This document shows, piece by piece, positions 38,801 through 51,597 of a DNA stretch of 64,000 nucleotides (its first letter is position 1; each line of letters starts with the position of its first letter). Below the pieces are notes generated by a model. It was not told the DNA's origin. It worked only from the letters and a program-made list of their open reading frames with translations, and searched no databases. Source of the stretch: Auanema rhodensis (Eukaryota > Nematoda > Chromadorea > Rhabditida > Rhabditidae); contig OZ059898.1 of NCBI GenBank assembly GCA_964057225.1, positions 2,294,001 to 2,358,000 on the forward strand. The letters run 5' to 3'. A program made the position numbers and the translations under genes.

Positions 38801-39312
38801 GCGCTAGCTTAAAAATGTACCGAGATATCAACTGATATAAGTTCACACTTATATCCTCGATTTTCACCCTGAAGAATTAATTTTTTCGTTGAATAACATT
38901 GTCCATCGTCTTTGCCTTGAAAGAAGGAATCTAAAAACATCTACTTTTCGCTAAATTATTCTGAAATTTTTCGAAAAAATTTTTGTCAAAATGTTTTTGG
39001 AAGCAATGTTGAGTGTACATGGAAACTCAACATACACTAATGCATCATTTTTCAAACGATCATAACTAATTTTTGTATTAAGCGTTTCTCAATGTAGTAT
39101 AGTGCATTCGATGCGGATTTTTAAGCTGCGTCGATCTGTGTTATCAGATTTGCGCTAGCTTAAAAATGCACCGAGATATCAACTGATATAAGTTCACACT
39201 TATATCCTCGATTTTCACCCTGAAGAAATAATTTTTTCGTTGAATAACATCGTCCATCGTCTTTGCCTTGAAAAAAGGAATCTAAAAACATCTACTTTTT
39301 GCTAAATTATTT
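35803..39312. repeat. Region E: 4-monomer repeat M103-M106 / M107-M110, then M111-M112
   Basis: M103 and M107 share caaaaagttt (T31A) and caagtg. M104 and M108 share catgaaaac, cacttatgc and gaaataa. M105 and M109 share gaaataa. The offset is 4 monomers (1,404 bp). M106 and M110 differ: M106 has tatcatag, ccttggaaa and A343G, while M110 has ggaatttaaa and acttctac. M111 has tgtaccg and gaaagaagg, and M112 has catcgtcc. Confidence 0.75.
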
Positions 39313-41769
39313 TGAAATTTTTCGAAAAAATTTTTGTCAAAATGTTTTTGGAAGCAATGTTGAGTGTACATGGAAACTCAACATACACTAATGCATCATT
39401 TTTCAAACGATCATAACTAATTTTTGTATTAAGCGTTCTTTAATGTAGTATAGTGCATTCGATGCGGATTTTTAAGCTGCGTCGATCTGTGTTATCAGAT
39501 TTGCGCTAGCTTAAAATTGCACCGAGATATCAACTGATATAAGTTCACACTTATATCCTCGATTTTCACCCTGAAGAATTAATTTTTTCGTTGAATAACA
39601 TTGTCCATCGTCTTTGCCTTGAAAAATGGAATCTAAAAACATCTACTTTTTGCTAAATTATTTTGAATTTTTTCGAAAAAATTTTTGTCAAAATGTTTTT
39701 GGAAGCAATGTTGAGTGTACATGGAAACTCAACATACACTAATGCATCATTTTTCAAACGATCATAACTAATTTTTGTATTAAGCGGTCTTCAATGTAGT
39801 ATAGTGCATTCGATGCGGATTTTTAAGCTGCGTCGATCTGTGTTATCAGATTTGCGCTAGCTTAAAAATGCACCGAGATATCAACTGATATAAGTTCACA
39901 CATATATCCTCGATTTTCACCCTGAAGAATTAATTTTTTCGTTGAATAACATTGTCCATCGTCTTTGCCTTGAAAAAAGGAATCTAGAAACATCTACTTT
40001 TTGCTAAATTATTTTGAAATTTTTCGAAAAAATTTTTGTCAAAATGTTTTTGGAAGCAATGTTGAGTGTACATGGAAACTCAACATACACTAATGCATCA
40101 TTTTTCAAACGATCATAACTAATTTTTGTATTAAGCGTTCTTCAATGTAGTATAGTGCATTCGATGCGGATTTTTAAGCTGCGTCGATCTGTGTTATCAG
40201 ATTTGCGCTAGCTTAAAAATGCACCGAGATATCAACTGATATAAGTTCATACTTATATCCTCGATTTTCACCCTGAAGAATTAATTTTTTCGTTGAATAA
40301 CATTGTCCATCGTCTTTGCCTTGAAAAATGGAATCTCAAAACATCTACTTTTTGCTAAATTATTTTGAATTTTTTCGAAAAAATTTTTGTCAAAATGTTT
40401 TTGGAAGCAATGTTGAGTGTACATGGAAACTCAACATACACTAATGCATCATTTTTCAAACGATCATAACTAATTTTTGTATTAAGCGTTCTTCAATGTA
40501 GTATAGTGCATTCGATGCGGATTTTTAAGCTGCGTCGATCTGTGTTATCAGATTTGCGCTAGCTTAAAAATGCACCGAGATATCAACTGATATAAGTTCA
40601 CACTTATATCCTCGATTTTCACCCTGAAGAATTAATTTTTTCGTTGAATAACATTGTCCATCGTCTTTGCCTTGAAAAATGGAATCTAAAAACATCTACT
40701 TTTTGCTAAATTATTTTGAATTTTTTCGAAAAAATTTTTGTCAAAATGTTTTTGGAAGCAATGTTGAGTGTACATGGAAACTCAACATACACTAATGCAT
40801 CATTTTTCAAACGATCATAACTAATTTTTGTATTAAGCGGTCTTCAATGTAGTATAGTGCATTCGATGCGGATTTTTAAGCTGCGTCGATCTGTGTTATC
40901 AGATTTGCGCTAGCTTAAAAATGCACCGAGATATCAACTGATATAAGTTCACACATATATCCTCGATTTTCACCCTGAAGAATTAATTTTTTCGTTGAAT
41001 AACATTGTCCATCGTCTTTGCCTTGAAAAAAGGAATCTAGAAACATCTACTTTTTGCTAAATTATTTTGAAATTTTTCGAAAAAATTTTTGTCAAAATGT
41101 TTTTGGAAGCAATGTTGAGTGTGCATGGAAACTCAACATACACTAATGCATCATTTTTCAAACGATCATAACTAATTTTTGTATTAAGCGTTCTTCAATG
41201 TAGTATAGTGCATTCGATGCGGATTTTTAAGCTGCGTCGATCTGTGTTATCAGATTTGCGCTAGCTTAAAAATGCACCGAGATATCAACTGATATAAGTT
41301 CACACTTATATCCTCGATTTTCACCCTGAAGAATTAATTTTTTCGTTGAATAACATTGTCCATCGTCTTTGCCTTGAAAAATGGAATCTAAAAACATCTA
41401 CTTTTTGCTAAATTATTTTGAATTTTTTCGAAAAAATTTTTGTCAAAATGTTTTTGGAAGCAATGTTGAGTGTACATGGAAACTCAACATACACTAATGC
41501 ATCATTTTTCAAACGATCATAACTAATTTTTGTATTAAGCGTTCTTCAATGTAGTATAGTGCATTCGATGCGGATTTTTAAGCTGCGTCAATCTGTGTTA
41601 TCAGATTTGCGCTAGCTTAAAAATGCACCGAGATATCAACTGATATAAGTTCACACTTATATCCTCGATTTTCACCCTGAAGAATTAATTTTTTCGTTGA
41701 ATAACATTGTCCATCGTCTTTGCCTTGAAAAATGGAATCTAAAAACATCTACTTTTTGCTAAATTATTT
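39313..41769. repeat. 7-monomer higher-order repeat, copy 1 (a b c d b e f), M113-M119
   Basis: Monomer types are: a, cgttctttaatg with aaaattgc; b, A5T, cggtcttc, cacatat and ctagaaac; c, cgttcttc with tctcaaaac; d, A5T with cgttcttc; e, gtgtgcatgg; f, gcgtcaatc. This copy reads a b c d b e f, 2,457 bp. M115 (type c) also has gttcatac, shared only with M124. M113 lacks A5T, unlike the other a monomers. Confidence 0.85.
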
Positions 41770-44700
41770 TGAATTTTTTCGAAAAAATTTTTGTCAAAAT
41801 GTTTTTGGAAGCAATGTTGAGTGTACATGGAAACTCAACATACACTAATGCATCATTTTTCAAACGATCATAACTAATTTTTGTATTAAGCGTTCTTTAA
41901 TGTAGTATAGTGCATTCGATGCGGATTTTTAAGCTGCGTCGATCTGTGTTATCAGATTTGCGCTAGCTTAAAATTGCACCGAGATATCAACTGATATAAG
42001 TTCACACTTATATCCTCGATTTTCACCCTGAAGAATTAATTTTTTCGTTGAATAACATTGTCCATCGTCTTTGCCTTGAAAAATGGAATCTAAAAACATC
42101 TACTTTTTGCTAAATTATTTTGAATTTTTTCGAAAAAATTTTTGTCAAAATGTTTTTGGAAGCAATGTTGAGTGTACATGGAAACTCAACATACACTAAT
42201 GCATCATTTTTCAAACGATCATAACTAATTTTTGTATTAAGCGGTCTTCAATGTAGTATAGTGCATTCGATGCGGATTTTTAAGCTGCGTCGATCTGTGT
42301 TATCAGATTTGCGCTAGCTTAAAAATGCACCGAGATATCAACTGATATAAGTTCACACATATATCCTCGATTTTCACCCTGAAGAATTAATTTTTTCGTT
42401 GAATAACATTGTCCATCGTCTTTGCCTTGAAAAAAGGAATCTAGAAACATCTACTTTTTGCTAAATTATTTTGAAATTTTTCGAAAAAATTTTTGTCAAA
42501 ATGTTTTTGGAAGCAATGTTGAGTGTACATGGAAACTCAACATACACTAATGCATCATTTTTCAAACGATCATAACTAATTTTTGTATTAAGCGTTCTTC
42601 AATGTAGTATAGTGCATTCGATGCGGATTTTTAAGCTGCGTCGATCTGTGTTATCAGATTTGCGCTAGCTTAAAAATGCACCGAGATATCAACTGATATA
42701 AGTTCACACTTATATCCTCGATTTTCACCCTGAAGAATTAATTTTTTCGTTGAATAACATTGTCCATCGTCTTTGCCTTGAAAAATGGAATCTCAAAACA
42801 TCTACTTTTTGCTAAATTATTTTGAATTTTTTCGAAAAAATTTTTGTCAAAATGTTTTTGGAAGCAATGTTGAGTGTACATGGAAACTCAACATACACTA
42901 ATGCATCATTTTTCAAACGATCATAACTAATTTTTGTATTAAGCGGTCTTCAATGTAGTATAGTGCATTCGATGCGGATTTTTAAGCTGCGTCGATCTGT
43001 GTTATCAGATTTGCGCTAGCTTAAAAATGCACCGAGATATCAACTGATATAAGTTCACACATATATCCTCGATTTTCACCCTGAAGAATTAATTTTTTCG
43101 TTGAATAACATTGTCCATCGTCTTTGCCTTGAAAAAAGGAATCTAGAAACATCTACTTTTTGCTAAATTATTTTGAAATTTTTCGAAAAAATTTTTGTCA
43201 AAATGTTTTTGGAAGCAATGTTGAGTGTACATGGAAACTCAACATACACTAATGCATCATTTTTCAAACGATCATAACTAATTTTTGTATTAAGCGTTCT
43301 TCAATGTAGTATAGTGCATTCGATGCGGATTTTTAAGCTGCGTCGATCTGTGTTATCAGATTTGCGCTAGCTTAAAAATGCACCGAGATATCAACTGATA
43401 TAAGTTCATACTTATATCCTCGATTTTCACCCTGAAGAATTAATTTTTTCGTTGAATAACATTGTCCATCGTCTTTGCCTTGAAAAATGGAATCTCAAAA
43501 CATCTACTTTTTGCTAAATTATTTTGAATTTTTTCGAAAAAATTTTTGTCAAAATGTTTTTGGAAGCAATGTTGAGTGTACATGGAAACTCAACATACAC
43601 TAATGCATCATTTTTCAAACGATCATAACTAATTTTTGTATTAAGCGTTCTTCAATGTAGTATAGTGCATTCGATGCGGATTTTTAAGCTGCGTCGATCT
43701 GTGTTATCAGATTTGCGCTAGCTTAAAAATGCACCGAGATATCAACTGATATAAGTTCACACTTATATCCTCGATTTTCACCCTGAAGAATTAATTTTTT
43801 CGTTGAATAACATTGTCCATCGTCTTTGCCTTGAAAAATGGAATCTAAAAACATCTACTTTTTGCTAAATTATTTTGAATTTTTTCGAAAAAATTTTTGT
43901 CAAAATGTTTTTGGAAGCAATGTTGAGTGTACATGGAAACTCAACATACACTAATGCATCATTTTTCAAACGATCATAACTAATTTTTGTATTAAGCGGT
44001 CTTCAATGTAGTATAGTGCATTCGATGCGGATTTTTAAGCTGCGTCGATCTGTGTTATCAGATTTGCGCTAGCTTAAAAATGCACCGAGATATCAACTGA
44101 TATAAGTTCACACATATATCCTCGATTTTCACCCTGAAGAATTAATTTTTTCGTTGAATAACATTGTCCATCGTCTTTGCCTTGAAAAAAGGAATCTAGA
44201 AACATCTACTTTTTGCTAAATTATTTTGAAATTTTTCGAAAAAATTTTTGTCAAAATGTTTTTGGAAGCAATGTTGAGTGTGCATGGAAACTCAACATAC
44301 ACTAATGCATCATTTTTCAAACGATCATAACTAATTTTTGTATTAAGCGTTCTTCAATGTAGTATAGTGCATTCGATGCGGATTTTTAAGCTGCGTCGAT
44401 CTGTGTTATCAGATTTGCGCTAGCTTAAAAATGCACCGAGATATCAACTGATATAAGTTCACACTTATATCCTCGATTTTCACCCTGAAGAATTAATTTT
44501 TTCGTTGAATAACATTGTCCATCGTCTTTGCCTTGAAAAATGGAATCTAAAAACATCTACTTTTTGCTAAATTATTTTGAATTTTTTCGAAAAAATTTTT
44601 GTCAAAATGTTTTTGGAAGCAATGTTGAGTGTACATGGAAACTCAACATACACTAATGCATCATTTTTCAAACGATCATAACTAATTTTTGTATTAAGCG

Positions 44701-44928
44701 TTCTTCAATGTAGTATAGTGCATTCGATGCGGATTTTTAAGCTGCGTCAATCTGTGTTATCAGATTTGCGCTAGCTTAAAAATGCACCGAGATATCAACT
44801 GATATAAGTTCACACTTATATCCTCGATTTTCACCCTGAAGAATTAATTTTTTCGTTGAATAACATTGTCCATCGTCTTTGCCTTGAAAAATGGAATCTA
44901 AAAACATCTACTTTTTGCTAAATTATTT
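41770..44928. repeat. 9-monomer form of the higher-order repeat (a b c b c d b e f), M120-M128
   Basis: Compared with the 7-mer, this copy contains one extra b-c dimer (702 bp): M121-M122 and M123-M124 are both b-c. The second c (M124) has the gttcatac mark and the first (M122) does not. The private marks of e (M127), f (M128) and a (M120) match those of copy 1. Confidence 0.85.
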
Positions 44929-46683
44929 TGAATTTTTTCGAAAAAATTTTTGTCAAAATGTTTTTGGAAGCAATGTTGAGTGTACATGGAAACTCAACAT
45001 ACACTAATGCATCATTTTTCAAACGATCATAACTAATTTTTGTATTAAGCGTTCTTTAATGTAGTATAGTGCATTCGATGCGGATTTTTAAGCTGCGTCG
45101 ATCTGTGTTATCAGATTTGCGCTAGCTTAAAATTGCACCGAGATATCAACTGATATAAGTTCACACTTATATCCTCGATTTTCACCCTGAAGAATTAATT
45201 TTTTCGTTGAATAACATTGTCCATCGTCTTTGCCTTGAAAAATGGAATCTAAAAACATCTACTTTTTGCTAAATTATTTTGAATTTTTTCGAAAAAATTT
45301 TTGTCAAAATGTTTTTGGAAGCAATGTTGAGTGTACATGGAAACTCAACATACACTAATGCATCATTTTTCAAACGATCATAACTAATTTTTGTATTAAG
45401 CGTTCTTCAATGTAGTATAGTGCATTCGATGCGGATTTTTAAGCTGCGTCGATCTGTGTTATCAGATTTGCGCTAGCTTAAAAATGCACCGAGATATCAA
45501 CTGATATAAGTTCACACTTATATCCTCGATTTTCACCCTGAAGAATTAATTTTTTCGTTGAATAACATTGTCCATCGTCTTTGCCTTGAAAAATGGAATC
45601 TAAAAACATCTACTTTTTGCTAAATTATTTTGAATTTTTTCGAAAAAATTTTTGTCAAAATGTTTTTGGAAGCAATGTTGAGTGTACATGGAAACTCAAC
45701 ATACACTAATGCATCATTTTTCAAACGATCATAACTAATTTTTGTATTAAGCGGTCTTCAATGTAGTATAGTGCATTCGATGCGGATTTTTAAGCTGCGT
45801 CGATCTGTGTTATCAGATTTGCGCTAGCTTAAAAATGCACCGAGATATCAACTGATATAAGTTCACACATATATCCTCGATTTTCACCCTGAAGAATTAA
45901 TTTTTTCGTTGAATAACATTGTCCATCGTCTTTGCCTTGAAAAAAGGAATCTAGAAACATCTACTTTTTGCTAAATTATTTTGAAATTTTTCGAAAAAAT
46001 TTTTGTCAAAATGTTTTTGGAAGCAATGTTGAGTGTGCATGGAAACTCAACATACACTAATGCATCATTTTTCAAACGATCATAACTAATTTTTGTATTA
46101 AGCGTTCTTCAATGTAGTATAGTGCATTCGATGCGGATTTTTAAGCTGCGTCGATCTGTGTTATCAGATTTGCGCTAGCTTAAAAATGCACCGAGATATC
46201 AACTGATATAAGTTCACACTTATATCCTCGATTTTCACCCTGAAGAATTAATTTTTTCGTTGAATAACATTGTCCATCGTCTTTGCCTTGAAAAATGGAA
46301 TCTAAAAACATCTACTTTTTGCTAAATTATTTTGAATTTTTTCGAAAAAATTTTTGTCAAAATGTTTTTGGAAGCAATGTTGAGTGTACATGGAAACTCA
46401 ACATACACTAATGCATCATTTTTCAAACGATCATAACTAATTTTTGTATTAAGCGTTCTTCAATGTAGTATAGTGCATTCGATGCGGATTTTTAAGCTGC
46501 GTCAATCTGTGTTATCAGATTTGCGCTAGCTTAAAAATGCACCGAGATATCAACTGATATAAGTTCACACTTATATCCTCGATTTTCACCCTGAAGAATT
46601 AATTTTTTCGTTGAATAACATTGTCCATCGTCTTTGCCTTGAAAAATGGAATCTAAAAACATCTACTTTTTGCTAAATTATTT
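44929..46683. repeat. 5-monomer form of the higher-order repeat (a d b e f), M129-M133
   Basis: This copy lacks the b-c dimer altogether, so it is exactly 702 bp shorter than the 7-mer. M132 carries the e mark and M133 the f mark. M129 carries both marks of type a. It is a clean whole-monomer deletion relative to the 7-mer. Confidence 0.85.
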
Positions 46684-48789
46684 TGAATTTTTTCGAAAAA
46701 ATTTTTGTCAAAATGTTTTTGGAAGCAATGTTGAGTGTACATGGAAACTCAACATACACTAATGCATCATTTTTCAAACGATCATAACTAATTTTTGTAT
46801 TAAGCGTTCTTTAATGTAGTATAGTGCATTCGATGCGGATTTTTAAGCTGCGTCGATCTGTGTTATCAGATTTGCGCTAGCTTAAAATTGCACCGAGATA
46901 TCAACTGATATAAGTTCACACTTATATCCTCGATTTTCACCCTGAAGAATTAATTTTTTCGTTGAATAACATTGTCCATCGTCTTTGCCTTGAAAAATGG
47001 AATCTAAAAACATCTACTTTTTGCTAAATTATTTTGAATTTTTTCGAAAAAATTTTTGTCAAAATGTTTTTGGAAGCAATGTTGAGTGTACATGGAAACT
47101 CAACATACACTAATGCATCATTTTTCAAACGATCATAACTAATTTTTGTATTAAGCGGTCTTCAATGTAGTATAGTGCATTCGATGCGGATTTTTAAGCT
47201 GCGTCGATCTGTGTTATCAGATTTGCGCTAGCTTAAAAATGCACCGAGATATCAACTGATATAAGTTCACACATATATCCTCGATTTTCACCCTGAAGAA
47301 TTAATTTTTTCGTTGAATAACATTGTCCATCGTCTTTGCCTTGAAAAAAGGAATCTAGAAACATCTACTTTTTGCTAAATTATTTTGAAATTTTTCGAAA
47401 AAATTTTTGTCAAAATGTTTTTGGAAGCAATGTTGAGTGTACATGGAAACTCAACATACACTAATGCATCATTTTTCAAACGATCATAACTAATTTTTGT
47501 ATTAAGCGTTCTTCAATGTAGTATAGTGCATTCGATGCGGATTTTTAAGCTGCGTCGATCTGTGTTATCAGATTTGCGCTAGCTTAAAAATGCACCGAGA
47601 TATCAACTGATATAAGTTCACACTTATATCCTCGATTTTCACCCTGAAGAATTAATTTTTTCGTTGAATAACATTGTCCATCGTCTTTGCCTTGAAAAAT
47701 GGAATCTCAAAACATCTACTTTTTGCTAAATTATTTTGAATTTTTTCGAAAAAATTTTTGTCAAAATGTTTCTGGAAGCAATGTTGAGTGTACATGGAAA
47801 CTCAACATACACTAATGCATCATTTTTCAAACGATCATAACTAATTTTTGTATTAAGCGTTCTTCAATGTAGTATAGTGCATTCGATGCGGATTTTTAAG
47901 CTGCGTCGATCTGTGTTATCAGATTTGCGCTAGCTTAAAAATGCACCGAGATATCAACTGATATAAGTTCACACTTATATCCTCGATTTTCACCCTGAAG
48001 AATTAATTTTTTCGTTGAATAACATTGTCCATCGTCTTTGCCTTGAAAAATGGAATCTAAAAACATCTACTTTTTGCTAAATTATTTTGAATTTTTTCGA
48101 AAAAATTTTTGTCAAAATGTTTTTGGAAGCAATGTTGAGTGTACATGGAAACTCAACATACACTAATGCATCATTTTTCAAACGATCATAACTAATTTTT
48201 GTATTAAGCGGTCTTCAATGTAGTATAGTGCATTCGATGCGGATTTTTAAGCTGCGTCGATCTGTGTTATCAGATTTGCGCTAGCTTAAAAATGCACCGA
48301 GATATCAACTGATATAAGTTCACACATATATCCTCGATTTTCACCCTGAAGAATTAATTTTTTCGTTGAATAACATTGTCCATCGTCTTTGCCTTGAAAA
48401 AAGGAATCTAGAAACATCTACTTTTCGCTAAATTATTTTGAAATTTTTCGAAAAAATTTTTGTCAAAATGTTTTTGGAAGCAATGTTGAGTGTACATGGA
48501 AACTCAACATACACTAATGCATCATTTTTCAAACGATCATAACTAATTTTTGTATTAAGCGTTCTTCAATGTAGTATAGTGCATTCGATGCGGATTTTTA
48601 AGCTGCGTCGATCTGTGTTATCAGATTTGCGCTAGCTTAAAAATGCACCGAGATATCAACTGATATAAGTTCACACTTATATCCTCGATTTTCACCCTGA
48701 AGAATTAATTTTTTCGTTGAATAACATTGTCCATCGTCTTTGCCTTGAAAAATGGAATCTAAAAACATCTACTTTTTGCTGAATTATTT
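46684..48789. repeat. Last, interrupted copy (a b c d b) M134-M138 plus chimeric M139
   Basis: M134-M138 read a b c d b, after which e and f do not follow. M138 carries T339C, absent from the other b monomers, and M137 has a private tgtttctgg. M139 has the cgttcttc of this family but ends with A343G, typical of region D and G monomers, and opens a 63-codon frame. The higher-order repeat is thus broken near 48.4-48.8 kb. Confidence 0.75.
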
Positions 48790-51597
48790 TGAAATTTTTC
48801 GAAAAAATTTTTGTCAAAATGTTTTTGGAAGCAATGTTGAGTGTACATGGAAACTCAACATACACTAATGCATCATTTTTCAAACGATTATAACTAATTT
48901 TTGTATTAAGCGGTCTTCAATGTAGTATAGTGCATTCGATGCGGATTTTTAAGCTGCGTCGATCTGTGTTATCAGATTTGCGCTAGCTTAAAAATGCACC
49001 GAGATATCAACTGATATAAGTTCACACTTATATCCTCGATTTTCACCCTGAAGAATTAATTTTTTCGTTGAATAACATTGTCCATCGTCTTTGCCTTGAA
49101 AAATGGAATCTAAAAACATCTACTTTTTGCTAAATTATTTTGAATTTTTTCGAAAAAATTTTTGTCAAAATGTTTTTGGAAGCAATGTTGAGTGTACATG
49201 GAAACTCAACATACACTAATGCATCATTTTTCAAACGATCATAACTAATTTTTGTATCAAGTGTTTCTCAATGTAGTATAGTGCATTCGATGCGGATTTT
49301 TAAGCTGCGTCGATCTGTGTTATCAGATTTGCGCTAGCTTAAAAATGCACCGAGATATCAACTGATATAAGTTCACACTTATATCCTCGATTTTCACCCT
49401 GAAGAATTAATTTTTTCGTTGAATAACATTGTCCATCGTCTTTGCCTTGAAAAATGAAATCTAAAAACATCTACTTTTTGCTAAATTATTTTGAAATTTT
49501 TCGAAACAATTTTTGTCAAAATGTTTTTGGAAGCAATGTTGAGTGTACATGGAAACTCAACATACACTAATGCATCATTTTTCAAACGATCATAACTAAT
49601 TTTTGTATCAAGTGTTTCTCAATGTAGTATAGTGCATTCGATGCGGATTTTTAAGCTGCGTCGATCTGTGTTATCAGATTTGCGCTAGCTTAAAAATGCA
49701 CCGAGATATCAACTGATATAAGTTCACACTTATATCCTCGATTTTCACCCTGAAGAATTAATTTTTTCGTTGAATAACATTGTCCATCGTCTTTGCCTTG
49801 AAAAATGAAATCTAAAAACATCTACTTTTTGCTAAATTATTTTGAAATTTTTCGAAACAATTTTTGTCAAAATGTTTTTGGAAGCAATGTTGAGTGTACA
49901 TGGAAACTCAACATACACTAATGCATCATTTTTCAAACGATTATAACTAATTTTTGTATCAAGCGTTTCTCAATGTAGTATAGTGCATTCGATGCGGATT
50001 TTTGAGCTGCGTCGATCTGTGTTATCAGATTTGCGCTAGCTTAAAAATGCACCGAGATATCAACTTTTATAAGTTCACACTTATATCCTCGATTTTCACC
50101 CTGAAGAATTAATTTTTTCGTTGAATAACATTGTCCATCGTCTTTGCCTTGAAAAATGGAATCTAAAAACATCTACTTTTTGCTGAATTATTTTGAAATT
50201 TTTCGAAAAAATTTTTGTCAAAATGTTTTTGGAAGCAATGTTGAGTGAACATGGAAACTCAACATACACTAATGCATCATTTTTCAAACGATTATAACTA
50301 ATTTTTGTATCAAGCGTTTCTCAATGTAGTATAGTGCATTCGATGCGGATTTTTTAGCTGCGTCGATCTGTGTTATCAGATTTGCGCTAGCTTAAAAATG
50401 CACCGAGATATCAACTTTTATAAGTTCACACTTATATCCTCGATTTTCACCCTGAAGAATTAATTTTTTCGTTGAATAACATTGTCCATCGTCTTTGCCT
50501 TGAAAAATGGAATCTAAAAACATCTACTTTTTGCTGAATTATTTTGAAATTTTTCGAAAAAATTTTTGTCAAAATGTTTTTGGAAGCAATGTTGAGTGTA
50601 CATGAAAACTCAACATACACTAATGCATCATTTTTCAAACGATCATAACTAATTTTTGTATTAAGCGTTTCTCAATGTAGTATAGTGCATTCGATGCGGA
50701 TTTTTAAGCTGCGTCGATCTGTGTTATCAGATTTGCGCTAGCTTAAAAATGCACCGAGATATCAACTGATATAAGTTCACACTTATATCCTCGATTTTCA
50801 CCCTGAAGAATTAATTTTTTCGTTGAATAACATTGTCCATCGTCTTTGCCTTGAAAAATGGAATCTAAAAACATCTACTTTTTGCTAAATTATTTTGAAT
50901 TTTTTCGAAAAAATTTTTGTCAAAATGTTTTTGGAAGCAATGTTGAGTGTACATGGAAACTCAACATACACTAATGCATCATTTTTCAAACGATCATAAC
51001 TAATTTTTGTATCAAGTGTTTCTCAATGTAGTATAGTGCATTCGATGCGGATTTTTAAGCTGCGTCGATCTGTGTTATCAGATTTGCGCTAGCTTAAAAA
51101 TGCACCGAGATATCAACTGATATAAGTTCACACTTATATCCTCGATTTTCACCCTGAAGAATTAATTTTTTCGTTGAATAACATTGTCCATCGTCTTTGC
51201 CTTGAAAAATGAAATCTAAAAACATCTACTTTTTGCTAAATTATTTTGAAATTTTTCGAAACAATTTTTGTCAAAATGTTTTTGGAAGCAATGTTGAGTG
51301 TACATGGAAACTCAACATACACTAATGCATCATTTTTCAAACGATCATAACTAATTTTTGTATCAAGTGTTTCTCAATGTAGTATAGTGCATTCGATGCG
51401 GATTTTTAAGCTGCGTCGATCTGTGTTATCAGATTTGCGCTAGCTTAAAAATGCACCGAGATATCAACTGATATAAGTTCACACTTATATCCTCGATTTT
51501 CACCCTGAAGAATTAATTTTTTCGTTGAATAACATTGTCCATCGTCTTCGCCTTGAAAAAAGGAATCTAAAAACATCTACTTTTTGCTAAATTATTT
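48790..51597. repeat. Region G: second D-type block, M140-M147
   Basis: M140 combines C100T (D type) with cggtcttc (b type) and looks chimeric. M141-M143 follow the D-type order: A5T/caagtg/aatgaaa, then A16C/aatgaaa, then A16C/C100T/A162G with r224-r225 TT and A343G. M144 (A162T, r224-r225 TT, A343G) matches M102. M145 has catgaaaac. M146 and M147 repeat the M141-M142 pair; M147 has a private gtcttcgcc. Confidence 0.75.
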
